Part shown: positions 10,173-20,257 of the stretch, piece by piece
How the letters are laid out: every line of letters begins with the position of its first letter
Position numbering within the stretch: the first letter of the stretch is position 1
Assembly: GCA_028407765.1 (NCBI GenBank)
Contig: JAOOJU010000005.1
Location: forward strand, 1-37,770
Direction of reading: 5' to 3'
Origin: Rickettsiales bacterium
Lineage (GTDB): Bacteria; Pseudomonadota; Alphaproteobacteria; Methylaequorales; Methylaequoraceae
DNA length: 37,770 nt
Notes under the pieces: model-generated
Told to the model about the DNA's origin: nothing
Databases searched by the model: none
Seen by the model: the letters and a program-made list of their open reading frames with translations, nothing else
Program-made: the position numbers and the translations under genes

Positions 10173-10934
10173 TTAGTCTGATTTTTTTTTTGTGATGACC
10201 TTCTTTACAGATTTTTTTTGTAAATTTGCCAATACCGTCTCACCGCCAATCATAGTCTGACCTTCTAATACATTTAATTTATATGATAATGGCAAGTAAA
10301 CATCGACCCTACTTCCAAATCTTATTATTCCAAATTTTTCACCAGTTTTGACAGTCTGACTCTCTGACAAATCACATTTAATTCTCCTTGCTATTAATCC
10401 TGCGATTTGGACTACTACTATTTCTATACCTCTCTCAATTTCAATTTTTATTATCATCCTTTCGTTATCTTTGCTTGCTTTGTCTAATGAAGCATTAAAA
10501 AAAGCACCAGGCTCGTAAGCAAGTTTGGTCACCTTCCCATCAAACGGAATTCTATTTACGTGAACATTAAAAACATTCATAAAAATACTAACTTTTTTCA
10601 TTTTTTCTTTTAGACCAGACTCAGAAGGAGGTAAATCGACTCTTAAAGGTAGAACTAAACCGTCAGCTGGTGAGATTATTAAATTTTTTTCATTCGGAAT
10701 TACTCTTATTGGATCTCTAAAAAAATATACACACCAAATTGTGAGGATCATACCTAGCCAACCTAGAGTATCTGAGAAACCTCCCAAAATTAAAGAAATA
10801 AATGCAAATATTAAGATAAATGGATAACCTGCTGAATGAATTGGAACAAAAAAATTTTTTAGTGATTCGACCTCATTAAAACTTACTTTTATTTTTTTTA
10901 TAAGAGATTCAAAAAAATCGTTTTTATCTTTCAT
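10173..10934 (-). CDS. psd: Phosphatidylserine decarboxylase proenzyme
   Basis: FMNVFNVHVNR and IIRFGSRVDVYLP (Gly-Ser self-cleavage site). Confidence 0.94.
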   Translation of the reverse strand: MKDKNDFFESLIKKIKVSFNEVESLKNFFVPIHSAGYPFILIFAFISLILGGFSDTLGWLGMILTIWCVYFFRDPIRVIPNEKNLIISPADGLVLPLRVDLPPSESGLKEKMKKVSIFMNVFNVHVNRIPFDGKVTKLAYEPGAFFNASLDKASKDNERMIIKIEIERGIEIVVVQIAGLIARRIKCDLSESQTVKTGEKFGIIRFGSRVDVYLPLSYKLNVLEGQTMIGGETVLANLQKKSVKKVITKKKSD

Positions 10935-11901
10935 AATTTATTTTTTCTCTTAAAACTGGAAGGTCAAAAACTTGGCCAGGAAAGATCATATCAGGATTTT
11001 TAATCTTAATTGCATTTCTCTTATAAATCTCAGAATAAAAAATTCCTCCGCCCAAAGTCTTTCTCGCAATTCTCCACAAACTATTTCCTGGTTGAACGAC
11101 TATCTGATTTTCTGAATTATTTATCATCTTAGCCATATTTTCCATAAATATAGGAGTACTCAAAGAAATTTGATTATTATTTGATATTAAATCAATTCTT
11201 AAATTAATCTTACCGTATTTAATTTTTTCATCATATTCAAATTTCCATACACCTCTACTGTCAACAATAGTTTTACCAACTAATTCATCGTCAAAAAAAA
11301 AAGATAGTTGACTATTTTCCTTAGATCTTCCAGATACTAAAACTTTACCAGAAGGAAAATATTCAACTAAATCAAGCGAAATATTATTCTCTATTTCCTC
11401 TAAGTTAAGAATTGATGAATTATCAGTACCATTCATTGTTGTTTTGAACACAACAGGTTCTTTCTTAGAATTTTCATCTAGAAAAATTATTATAGTCTGC
11501 TCTGACTTTATCACTAAGCCATTTTCTTTAGACCTAAGAAAAAGTTTTTTAATACCTGATCCTAACGGAGATTCACTTGTCCAAACCCATTCACCATTTG
11601 CATCACTGATTATATTTGCTAATTTTTCATTTCCATCAAACAAATTTATTACTTTGTTTGGTTTTGATCTCCCGGCGATGACTGCATCTCCATATTTAGT
11701 TATCCTTACTATATCGAAAGTTAGTTTATTTTCCGTAAGGTTAAAATTTTCAGTTTCAGTTTTAAATTCAACAAATTCATCATCAATATTATGTTTGTTT
11801 GATGAATTTAACTCTTCTTTACTCTCAGGTAGATGTAAATAATTGTAAGCACCAAAACTAACTGATATAAGAACTAATAGTAATAATATTTCTTTTTTCA
11901 T
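10924..11901 (-). CDS. LysM domain protein with Ig-like repeats, membrane-anchored
   Basis: C-terminal LysM VQPGNSLWRIARKTLGGGIFYSEIYKRNAIKIKNPDMIFPGQVFDLP; N-terminal TM; internal VSGRSK/IAGRSK repeats. Confidence 0.85.
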   Translation of the reverse strand: MKKEILLLLVLISVSFGAYNYLHLPESKEELNSSNKHNIDDEFVEFKTETENFNLTENKLTFDIVRITKYGDAVIAGRSKPNKVINLFDGNEKLANIISDANGEWVWTSESPLGSGIKKLFLRSKENGLVIKSEQTIIIFLDENSKKEPVVFKTTMNGTDNSSILNLEEIENNISLDLVEYFPSGKVLVSGRSKENSQLSFFFDDELVGKTIVDSRGVWKFEYDEKIKYGKINLRIDLISNNNQISLSTPIFMENMAKMINNSENQIVVQPGNSLWRIARKTLGGGIFYSEIYKRNAIKIKNPDMIFPGQVFDLPVLREKINYER

Positions 11902-11971
11902 TATACTGTACTATGTTTTTTTATTACTATAACTTAGTTTTTCATTATTTTTAATTTTTTTTTTAAGTATT

Positions 11972-12523
11972 ATGTCTTTAAATATTGGGATTTTCTGTGG
12001 ATCCAAATTTGGTCGATCAGATTCTTATTCAAATATAACTAAAAAATTAGCAAATTGGATAGGTAAAAATCAATATAACATCATATTTGGAGGTACAAAC
12101 CTAGGATTAATGAAAGTTTTAGTCAAAGAAGCATCCAAATATGATATAAAAATTTATGGTATAATCCCAGCTTGTCTTATTAAAAAAAAAAAAAACATTA
12201 AGTACTCAACTGATTTAATTACAACTAATAGCCTTGAAGAAAGAAAAAAACAGTTTTTAAAAAGATCGGACTGCTTTGTTGCCCTTCCGGGGGGAATTGG
12301 GACTTTAAATGAAATTTTAGATCTTCTAGTTAAAAAAGAATTAAATGAAATTAAAAAAAATATCTATCTAGTTAATGAGGATGGTTTTTGGGAACCTTTT
12401 ATACTTTTGATAAAACATTTAATAGATCAAAAATTTATCGATAAAAATAAAATAAATTCTTTACTTCAGGTTTCATCCTTAGAAGTTTGTTTAAAAAGAA
12501 TTAAGGAGGAGAGCAATGCCTAA
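11972..12523 (+). CDS. LOG family protein (TIGR00730 type)
   Basis: IFGGTNLGLMK and PGGIGTLNEI motifs. Confidence 0.92.
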   Translation: MSLNIGIFCGSKFGRSDSYSNITKKLANWIGKNQYNIIFGGTNLGLMKVLVKEASKYDIKIYGIIPACLIKKKKNIKYSTDLITTNSLEERKKQFLKRSDCFVALPGGIGTLNEILDLLVKKELNEIKKNIYLVNEDGFWEPFILLIKHLIDQKFIDKNKINSLLQVSSLEVCLKRIKEESNA

Positions 12524-13730
12524 AATAAAAGTATCTAATCCCATAGTAGATCTTAATGGAGATGAAATGGCCAGAATAGTTTGGAGTGAAATTAAAAAAA
12601 AACTTATAACTCCGTTTCTCGATATTGATTTAATTGATTATGATCTTGGTATAAAGAGTAGAGATAAAACTAATGATATTATAACTTCACAAGCAGCTTT
12701 TGCCATAAAAAAATACAGTGTTGGAGTAAAATGTGCAACAATCACTCCAGATGAAAAAAGAGTGAAAGAGTTTAACCTAAAAAAAAAATATCCTTCACCA
12801 AACGGAACGATAAGGAATATTTTAAATGGTACAATTTTCAGAGAACCAATTATTTGCAACAATATTCCAAAAATTGTTAATCATTGGAATAAACCAGTGA
12901 TCATAGCTCGACATGCTTTTGGAGATATATATAAGGCTAAAGATTTAAAATTCGACAAACCAGGAAAACTATATTTAAAATTTAAACCAAATGATGGAAG
13001 TAGAAGTTCTGAAGAACTGGTTTATAGTCCAGAGAATCCTGGGGTTGCAATGGGAATGTTTAATTTAGATAGTTCAATTATTGATTTTGCTAACTCATGT
13101 TTTAATTTTGCTCTAACAAAAAAAATTTCAGTTTATTTATCTACAAAAAATACAATACTTCAAATATACGACGAAAAGTTTAAGGAAATCTTTGAAGAAA
13201 TTTACAAAAAGAAATTTAAGGAAAAATTTGAAGAATTAGGTCTATTTTTTGAACATAGACTGATTGATGACATGGTTGCATGCCTCATGAAATGGAGTGG
13301 TGGATATCTATGGGCATGTAAGAATTATGATGGAGACGTCATGTCAGATTTAGTAGCACAAGGATATGGATCACTGGGTTTAATGAGTTCAATCTTACAA
13401 AGTCCAAATGGTAAAATTATAGAAACTGAAGCTGCACATGGAACTGTTACAAGTCATTTCAGAAAACATCAAGCTGGTCAAGATACATCCACAAATCCAA
13501 TCGCATCAATTTTTGCTTGGACTAGAGCATTATTTCATAGGGGAAAGCTTGATAACAACATGAAACTACAAGAATTTTCAGTTACTCTTGAAAAAATCTG
13601 TATTAAATTAGTTGAAAAAGGAGAAATGACCAAAGATCTTGCGCTTTTAGTCGGACCAAATCAAAAATGGCTAACAACATCGGAAATTTTAAATCTAATT
13701 AAAAAAAAATTAGAAGTGGCTTTAAATTAA
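12516..13730 (+). CDS. icd: NADP-dependent isocitrate dehydrogenase
   Basis: NPIVDLNGDEMARI, SPNGTIRNILNGTIFREPI, DVMSDLVAQGYGSLG, EAAHGTVTSHFR. Confidence 0.96.
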   Translation: MPKIKVSNPIVDLNGDEMARIVWSEIKKKLITPFLDIDLIDYDLGIKSRDKTNDIITSQAAFAIKKYSVGVKCATITPDEKRVKEFNLKKKYPSPNGTIRNILNGTIFREPIICNNIPKIVNHWNKPVIIARHAFGDIYKAKDLKFDKPGKLYLKFKPNDGSRSSEELVYSPENPGVAMGMFNLDSSIIDFANSCFNFALTKKISVYLSTKNTILQIYDEKFKEIFEEIYKKKFKEKFEELGLFFEHRLIDDMVACLMKWSGGYLWACKNYDGDVMSDLVAQGYGSLGLMSSILQSPNGKIIETEAAHGTVTSHFRKHQAGQDTSTNPIASIFAWTRALFHRGKLDNNMKLQEFSVTLEKICIKLVEKGEMTKDLALLVGPNQKWLTTSEILNLIKKKLEVALN

Positions 13731-16334
13731 AGCCATAATATGTTGCTTTAAGGAATCTGGCTTTCTAATTTCTAAACCTCCTCCTTGTGCCATGTCCTCT
13801 CTTCCTCCACCACCTTTGCCTCCAAGGAAAGTTGAAATTTCTCTTACTAGAATTAAAGCATTATATTTATTAACATGATCTTTCGTTACAGATATAACAA
13901 AAGTTGATTTATTTTTGAAATTTGTAACAAGAACAATTATCCCGGATTTCACTTGTTCTTTAATCAAATCACATTGTGATTTAAGTTCTTTAGGATTCAC
14001 TTCGCAAATTTGAATGTAGACTTTAATTCCTTTTACAATATTAGTATTTCTATTATCAAAAATTAATTGCTTTCCTTGTTTTTCTTTTTTTTGTAAATTT
14101 TGATTTTCTTTTAATATACTTTTCATCTTTGATAAAATATTTTCATCATTGGTATTTAAAATATTTTTTAACTCTGAAATTAATTGATTTCTAGTATTCG
14201 AATAATTTTCAACTTCTTCCCCAGTGATTGCCTCAATTCTTCTAACTCCAGACGAAATAGATGTTTCACTTAATATTTGAATTGAACCAATCTCTCCAGT
14301 AAAATTTACATGCGTACCTCCACAGAGCTCCGATGAAAAAATATCTTCATTATTCTCTCCCATACTAACTACCCTAACTTTTTCTGGATATTTTTCACCA
14401 AATAATCCAATAGCTCCATCATCAATTGCTTGTCGTGGTGACTTAATGACCGTTTCAACTTTTAAATTATTACGAATTGAGTCATTAACTAATCTTTGAA
14501 CATCCTTAATTTCAATATCTTTCATTGATCTATTATTCGTAAAATCAAATCTTAATCTATCCGGTGAGACTAAAGATCCTTTTTGTTTAATATGATCTCC
14601 TAAAATTCTTCTGAGAGATTCATGCAAAAGATGTGTTGCAGTATGATTGTTTCTGGCTTTATTTCTCAAAGATTTATTAATAACCAATTTATATTTAGTT
14701 CCTACTTGAAGTTCTCTTTCAATTTTATTTGAAAAATGAAGATAAACATTATCCTCCTTTTTTGTATCTTCTATTTCACAAATTTCTGAATTATCATCTA
14801 TCGAAAAAATATAACCTCTGTCACCAACTTGACCACCTGATTCTGCATAAAATGGAGTTTTATCAAAAATCAATATCGCACTTTTAAATTTTTGTGTCTT
14901 TGTTAGAAATTCTTCATTTTTAATAATTGCTATTAATTGTGCATCTTCAATATAAGATTGGTAACCACTGAAATCGGTTGACTTATATTTTTCTTTAATT
15001 CTAGAAAAGAATTCACTTTTAGTATTATCTCCACTTCCCTTCCAAGATTCTTTTGATAATTTTTTCTGGTCCACTATTAAAGAGTTAAGTTTATCTAAAT
15101 TCATACTTAGATTATTTTCTTTGATAATAGTTTGAGTCATATCAATCGGGAAGCCGTAAGTATCATAGAGCTTAAATGCTACTTCAGACGAAAAACTATT
15201 ACCTCTAGTTTTATTTATTTCTTTTTTTAATAACTTAATTCCTTCCTTTAAAGTTCCAGAAAATTTTTCTTCCTCAATTTTTAAAGTTTCCTCTATAAAT
15301 GCTTTTTGTGATTTAAGACCTATATAAATATGCTCATACTTATTCGAAATAACTTCAACAAGTTTATAAAGTAAAACTTTTTCATAACCAATCTGATTTA
15401 AATGTCTTGATGCTCTTCGAACAATTCTTCTAAGTACATATCCTCTACCTTCGTTTGATGGGATAATACCTTCACTAATTAAAAATATTATTGAACGAAT
15501 ATGATCAGCAATAACTCTAAATGAAATAAGGTTATCCTTATTAACCTTAAAGTCAGAGAAATATTCAATACTTTCTATGGTTTCCTTAAATATATCCGTC
15601 TCAAAATTATTAATTTTCTTATTCAAAACAGCCGTAATTCTTTCCAAACCCATTCCAGTATCTACGCATTTTTTTGGTAACGATGAAAGTTTTCCATTTT
15701 TTTTTTCATATTCCATAAATACTAAATTCCATATTTCTGTATATCTTTCACCATCTTGGTTCTTCGTCCCAGGAAGTCCTCCAGTAATACCTTCTCCATT
15801 ATCATAAAATATTTCACTACATGGTCCACATGGTCCAGATTCTCCCATAGACCAAAAATTATCATCTGAAGTAATTTTTATAATCTGAGAATTACCGAAA
15901 CCCGAAATTTTTTTCCAAATTTCGTAAGACTCCTCATCTTCTTTAAAAACAGTAATAATCAAGTCTTTAGTTTTAATCGAACAGTTTTTAGTTAAAAATT
16001 TCCAAGCAAACTCTATAGCATTTTCTTTAAAATATCCTCCAAATGAAAAGTTTCCTAACATCTCAAAAAATGTATGATGCCTAGGAGTAAAGCCTACATT
16101 ATCCAAATCATTATGTTTTCCTCCAGCCCTTATACACTTTTGAGAAGTAACAACATTTTCTTCCTCAGGATTTTCTATGCCTGTGAACCAATTTTTAAAT
16201 TGAACCATTCCTGCATTAGTAAAGAGTAAGCTAGGGTCGTTATCTGGAATTAGTGACGAGGATTCTATATGGACATGATTGTTTTTTTGGAAAAACTCTA
16301 CAAAACTTTTACGTATTTCGTCAGACTTAATCAT
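13722..16334 (-). CDS. alaS: Alanyl-tRNA synthetase
   Basis: 870 aa; SSSLIPDNDPSLLFTNAGMVQFK, HTATHLLHESL and CGGTHV motifs. Confidence 0.98.
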   Translation of the reverse strand: MIKSDEIRKSFVEFFQKNNHVHIESSSLIPDNDPSLLFTNAGMVQFKNWFTGIENPEEENVVTSQKCIRAGGKHNDLDNVGFTPRHHTFFEMLGNFSFGGYFKENAIEFAWKFLTKNCSIKTKDLIITVFKEDEESYEIWKKISGFGNSQIIKITSDDNFWSMGESGPCGPCSEIFYDNGEGITGGLPGTKNQDGERYTEIWNLVFMEYEKKNGKLSSLPKKCVDTGMGLERITAVLNKKINNFETDIFKETIESIEYFSDFKVNKDNLISFRVIADHIRSIIFLISEGIIPSNEGRGYVLRRIVRRASRHLNQIGYEKVLLYKLVEVISNKYEHIYIGLKSQKAFIEETLKIEEEKFSGTLKEGIKLLKKEINKTRGNSFSSEVAFKLYDTYGFPIDMTQTIIKENNLSMNLDKLNSLIVDQKKLSKESWKGSGDNTKSEFFSRIKEKYKSTDFSGYQSYIEDAQLIAIIKNEEFLTKTQKFKSAILIFDKTPFYAESGGQVGDRGYIFSIDDNSEICEIEDTKKEDNVYLHFSNKIERELQVGTKYKLVINKSLRNKARNNHTATHLLHESLRRILGDHIKQKGSLVSPDRLRFDFTNNRSMKDIEIKDVQRLVNDSIRNNLKVETVIKSPRQAIDDGAIGLFGEKYPEKVRVVSMGENNEDIFSSELCGGTHVNFTGEIGSIQILSETSISSGVRRIEAITGEEVENYSNTRNQLISELKNILNTNDENILSKMKSILKENQNLQKKEKQGKQLIFDNRNTNIVKGIKVYIQICEVNPKELKSQCDLIKEQVKSGIIVLVTNFKNKSTFVISVTKDHVNKYNALILVREISTFLGGKGGGGREDMAQGGGLEIRKPDSLKQHIMALI

Positions 16335-16386
16335 TATTAAAAATTTTCTGCATAAAAAAAATTAAAAATTGCCAAAAAAATACTTT

Positions 16387-17430
16387 TTAAGAATCTTTTT
16401 TTTCCTCTACTAAATCCTGGTTTATTTCTTCTTCGGAGATATCTTGTTCTTGTTTATTATTATTTTTTCTTAGCATATTTTCTATTTCTTCAGCAATAGT
16501 TGGATTCTCTTTTAAAAAAATTTTAGCATTTTCCCTGCCTTGTCCAATTCTATCATTATTATAAGAATACCAAGCACCTGCTTTATCTACAATACCAGCT
16601 TTTATTGCTAGATCAAGAATTTCTCCTGTTTTTGAGATGCCTTCACCATACATGATATCAAATTCAACAGTTTTGAATGGTGGAGCTAACTTATTTTTAA
16701 CAACTTTCACTTTAGTTTGATTACCAACAATTTGGTCTCTATCTTTAATAGCCCCTATTCTTCTAATATCAAGGCGAATAGAAGCATAAAATTTAAGTGC
16801 ATTTCCACCTGTTGTTGTTTCTGGATTACCAAACATTATGCCAATTTTTTGTCTAATTTGATTAATAAAAATGACTAAAGTATTAGATTTGGCAATCGAA
16901 CCAGTAAGTTTCCTCAAAGCCTGACTCATTAACCTTGCATGAAGTCCCATATGTGAATCTCCCATATCACCCTCTATTTCTGCTCTTGGAACTAAAGCTG
17001 CTACAGAATCAATAACAAGTAAATCTATTGCACTAGAACTTACAAGCGTATCTGCAATTTCTAAGGCTTGTTCTCCATTATCAGGTTGAGAAATAAGCAT
17101 ATTATCAGTATCAACACCCAATTTTTTTGCATAAATAGGATCTAATGCATGTTCGGCATCTATAAATGCACATGTTCCTCCAGACTTCTGGGATTCAGCT
17201 AACGCATGCAAAGCTAAGGTTGTTTTTCCAGAACTTTCAGGCCCGTAAACCTCTACTATTCTTCCTTTAGGAAAACCACCAATACCTAATTCAAGATCAA
17301 GGCTAAGTGAACCAGTTGAAATAGTTTCAATTTCTACTTTATCTTGTTGGCCTAATCTCATCACTGAGCCTTTACCAAAACTTCTTTCAATTTGATTTAT
17401 TGTTGATTCTAAACTTTTAATTTTATCCAT
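16387..17430 (-). CDS. recA: Recombinase RecA
   Basis: [13 protein letters not shown] Walker [18 protein letters not shown]. Confidence 0.98.
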   Translation of the reverse strand: MDKIKSLESTINQIERSFGKGSVMRLGQQDKVEIETISTGSLSLDLELGIGGFPKGRIVEVYGPESSGKTTLALHALAESQKSGGTCAFIDAEHALDPIYAKKLGVDTDNMLISQPDNGEQALEIADTLVSSSAIDLLVIDSVAALVPRAEIEGDMGDSHMGLHARLMSQALRKLTGSIAKSNTLVIFINQIRQKIGIMFGNPETTTGGNALKFYASIRLDIRRIGAIKDRDQIVGNQTKVKVVKNKLAPPFKTVEFDIMYGEGISKTGEILDLAIKAGIVDKAGAWYSYNNDRIGQGRENAKIFLKENPTIAEEIENMLRKNNNKQEQDISEEEINQDLVEEKKDS

Positions 17431-17496
17431 AATTATTTTGTTCTATAAATGTTCTCTTAAGACTAACACATAATTTTTTTAATTAAAGCAAAATTT

Positions 17497-17934
17497 TTAA
17501 TACTCTTTCTCTCTGTAAACTTTTTCTGATTTTTCATGATTTTCTTGTGCTTCTAACGTTAAAGTTGCAATTGGTCTTGCTTTCAACCTTTCAATACTTA
17601 TTGGCTCCATAGTCTCTTCACAGTATCCATAAGTTCCGTCTTCAATTTTTAAAAGTGCTTTATTTATTTTTGATAATAATTTTCTTGCTCTGTCTCTTGT
17701 TCTAAGTTCAAGAGATCTATCAGACTCTAGTGAAGCTCGATCAGTTACATCAGGTTTATTGGATGGTTCTTCTTTGAGTTTCTCAATAGTAACATTAGAT
17801 TCTTTTAAGAGATCTTTTTTCCATTCAAGCAATCTATTTTTAAAATATTCCAACTGTTTTTTATTCATAAACTTTTCATTCTGATTTGGTTCATAATTAT
17901 TTGATGTTATTTCAGATTTCATAGTTTTATCCAA
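17497..17934 (-). CDS. dksA: DksA/TraR family transcription factor, alphaproteobacterial single-Cys type
   Basis: DRASLESDRSLELRTRDRARKLLSKI...YGYCEETMEPISIERLKARPIATLTLEAQENHE. Confidence 0.9.
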   Translation of the reverse strand: MDKTMKSEITSNNYEPNQNEKFMNKKQLEYFKNRLLEWKKDLLKESNVTIEKLKEEPSNKPDVTDRASLESDRSLELRTRDRARKLLSKINKALLKIEDGTYGYCEETMEPISIERLKARPIATLTLEAQENHEKSEKVYREKEY

Positions 17935-17984
17935 AAAGAGTTAATATTTTAATATTTAATGCATATAATTATATTTGAAAAAAA

Positions 17985-18506
17985 ATGAATCAAGTGAAAT
18001 TTAAAAAATTTGAAAAAAAAAAGGCTGTTTTTTTTGATAGAGATGGTGTTTTAAATTATGATACGGGATATGTCCATAAAATTCAATCGTTTAAATGGAT
18101 TAGCGGAGCAAAAAAAGCTATTAAGTTTTTAAACGATTTGGATTACTTAGTAATAGTGATTACAAATCAATCAGGTGTTTCAAGAGGTTACTATACAGAA
18201 AGTCAGATTGAAATCCTGCATAAATGGATGAATGAACAGCTAAAAGAAAAACAAGCAGTTATAAATGATTTTTATTATTGCACAGAGTTACCTGGCAGTG
18301 TAGAAAAGAAAAAATCAAGAAGAAAGCCAAGTCCGGCAATGATTAATGAAGCTATAAGTCAGCATTCTATATCAAAAGAAAATAGTTTTCTTGTTGGAGA
18401 TAAGGAAACTGATCTTATCGCAGCAAAGAAGGCACAAATAAAGGGTTTTCTTTTTAGAGGTGGTGATTTATTTGATAAAATTCAAAGAATTTTAAAAGAA
18501 TTCTAA
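17985..18506 (+). CDS. HAD-family phosphatase, GmhB-like (D,D-heptose 1,7-bisphosphate phosphatase)
   Basis: FFDRDGVLNYDTGYVHKI, ITNQSGVSRG, VGDKETDL. Confidence 0.8.
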   Translation: MNQVKFKKFEKKKAVFFDRDGVLNYDTGYVHKIQSFKWISGAKKAIKFLNDLDYLVIVITNQSGVSRGYYTESQIEILHKWMNEQLKEKQAVINDFYYCTELPGSVEKKKSRRKPSPAMINEAISQHSISKENSFLVGDKETDLIAAKKAQIKGFLFRGGDLFDKIQRILKEF

Positions 18507-18530
18507 ATCTAGCTATTCAAATTATTAAGA

Positions 18531-18546
18531 ATATATATATATATAT
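18531..18546. repeat. (AT)8 dinucleotide tract upstream of the formate dehydrogenase operon
   Basis: Read directly: atatatatatatatat. Confidence 0.95.
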
Positions 18547-18574
18547 AAATAATAATAAAATGATAATGTAGATT

Positions 18575-20257
18575 ATGTTAGATAATTTTGAAAAAAAAAA
18601 AAAAAAATTTGTTCCTTATCCAAAAGGTAGAAGTTTTGATAACAAGTCCCTTGAAGAAATCAATGAACTCATCTCAAGTCTTCCATTATCTAGAGATCTA
18701 TTAATTGAATATCTTCACTTAATTCAAGATAAATATAAGTGTATTAAAAAAAAGCATCTTGCCGCGCTATCCTCTATAATGAAAATACCTTTTGCAGAAA
18801 CCTTTGAGGTTGCAACCTTTTATGCACATTTTGATGTTATTGATGACAATGAGAAAGTTCCACCAGAAATTACAATTAGAGTGTGCGATAGTTTAACGTG
18901 TGAATTAAAAGGTGCTCAAAAACTAATAAATGAACTAAAAGATACATGTGACCCAGACAAAGTTAGAATACTTAGGGCTCCATGTATGGGACTATGTGAT
19001 AAAGCACCTGCATGTGAAGTAGGCCACAATCATCTCACAAATGTTAATGTTGAAGAGATTAAAAATGCAGTTTCAAAGAAATTAACTCATCCTAAAATTG
19101 TGAAAGGAATATTGTTTGATGAGTATATCAAAAACGGTGGTTATGATACCCTAAATGCCTGTTATGAAAATAAATTATCCTTTGAAAAAATTACAGAAAC
19201 ATTAAATGAATCAGGTTTAAAAGGCATGGGAGGAGCTGGTTTTCCAGCTGGTCAAAAATGGAAATTTGTTAAACTAGAAAAAGGTCCAAGGCTAATGACA
19301 ATCAATGGAGATGAGGGTGAACCTGGAACTTTTAAGGATAAACTTTATTTAGAAAACGACATGCATAGATTTTTTGAAGGAATGTTAATAGCAGCATGGG
19401 CAGTAGAGGCTGAGCAAGTTTATATTTATTTAAGAGATGAATATCCTGGAATTAGAATAAAAATGATAGAAGAATTACAAAAACTAAAAGATAACAAAAT
19501 AATAAAAGGTACTGAAGTTTTTATAAGGAGGGGAGCTGGAGCATATATTTGTGGAGAAGAATCGGCTATGATTGAGTCTATTGAAGGGAAAAGAGGACTT
19601 CCCAGACATAGACCACCCTTTGTCTCGAAAGTAGGTTTATTTGGTAAACCAACATTAAATCACAATATTGAAACGGTTTTCTGGGTTAGAGAAATACTTG
19701 AAAAAGGCTCTAAATGGTTTTCCAATCAAGGAATTCGTGGAAGAAAGGGACCCCATAGCTTTTCAGTATCAGGTAGAGTTAAAAATCCCGGAGTTAAACT
19801 CGCCCCAGCGGGTGTGACAATGAATGAACTAATAAAAGATTATTGCGGTGGAATGGAAAATGGTCATTCTTTTTATGGTTATTTACCAGGAGGAGCTTCC
19901 GGGGGAATACTACCTGCATCTATGGCAGACATACCCCTTGATTTTGGAACTCTGGATGAATACGGATGCTTTATAGGTTCAGGAGCAATTGTTGTTTTTT
20001 CTGATAAAGATGATATAACCAAAGTTGTGATAAACTTACTTAAATTTTTTGAAGATGAAAGTTGTGGTCAATGCACTCCATGCAGAGTTGGAACTGAAAA
20101 AGCGGTCAAGCTTTTAGAAAAAAGAGATTGGAATAAAGGTTTACTCAAAGAGCTTGTATCTATAATGGGAGATGCTTCAATTTGTGGACTAGGACAAGCA
20201 GCGGGAAATCCTATAACATGTGCGATCAATTATTTTGGAGAAGATTTAAATGGATGA
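18575..20257 (+). CDS. NAD-dependent formate dehydrogenase beta subunit, fused NuoE-NuoF type
   Basis: NuoE-like [2Fe-2S] Cys pattern (VCDSLTCEL...CMGLCDKAPA), then NuoF-like GMGGAGFPAGQKWKF, CGEESAMIESIEGKRG, ESCGQCTPCRVG; followed by FdhA. Confidence 0.93.
   Translation: MLDNFEKKKKKFVPYPKGRSFDNKSLEEINELISSLPLSRDLLIEYLHLIQDKYKCIKKKHLAALSSIMKIPFAETFEVATFYAHFDVIDDNEKVPPEITIRVCDSLTCELKGAQKLINELKDTCDPDKVRILRAPCMGLCDKAPACEVGHNHLTNVNVEEIKNAVSKKLTHPKIVKGILFDEYIKNGGYDTLNACYENKLSFEKITETLNESGLKGMGGAGFPAGQKWKFVKLEKGPRLMTINGDEGEPGTFKDKLYLENDMHRFFEGMLIAAWAVEAEQVYIYLRDEYPGIRIKMIEELQKLKDNKIIKGTEVFIRRGAGAYICGEESAMIESIEGKRGLPRHRPPFVSKVGLFGKPTLNHNIETVFWVREILEKGSKWFSNQGIRGRKGPHSFSVSGRVKNPGVKLAPAGVTMNELIKDYCGGMENGHSFYGYLPGGASGGILPASMADIPLDFGTLDEYGCFIGSGAIVVFSDKDDITKVVINLLKFFEDESCGQCTPCRVGTEKAVKLLEKRDWNKGLLKELVSIMGDASICGLGQAAGNPITCAINYFGEDLNG
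18591..18607 (+). repeat. A17 homopolymer inside the fdh beta-subunit coding region (Glu6-Lys tract)
   Basis: Read directly after atgttagataattttg; encodes the end of Glu6 plus five Lys codons. Confidence 0.95.

Noticed and set aside
11444-11842. 132-aa + strand ORF
   Set aside because: Lies entirely antisense to the LysM protein gene; composition resembles reverse complement of the true frame.
17497-17934. DksA lacking the four-Cys zinc finger
   Set aside because: The single-Cys pattern YCEETMEPI...LEAQE is usual for alphaproteobacterial DksA, so not novel.
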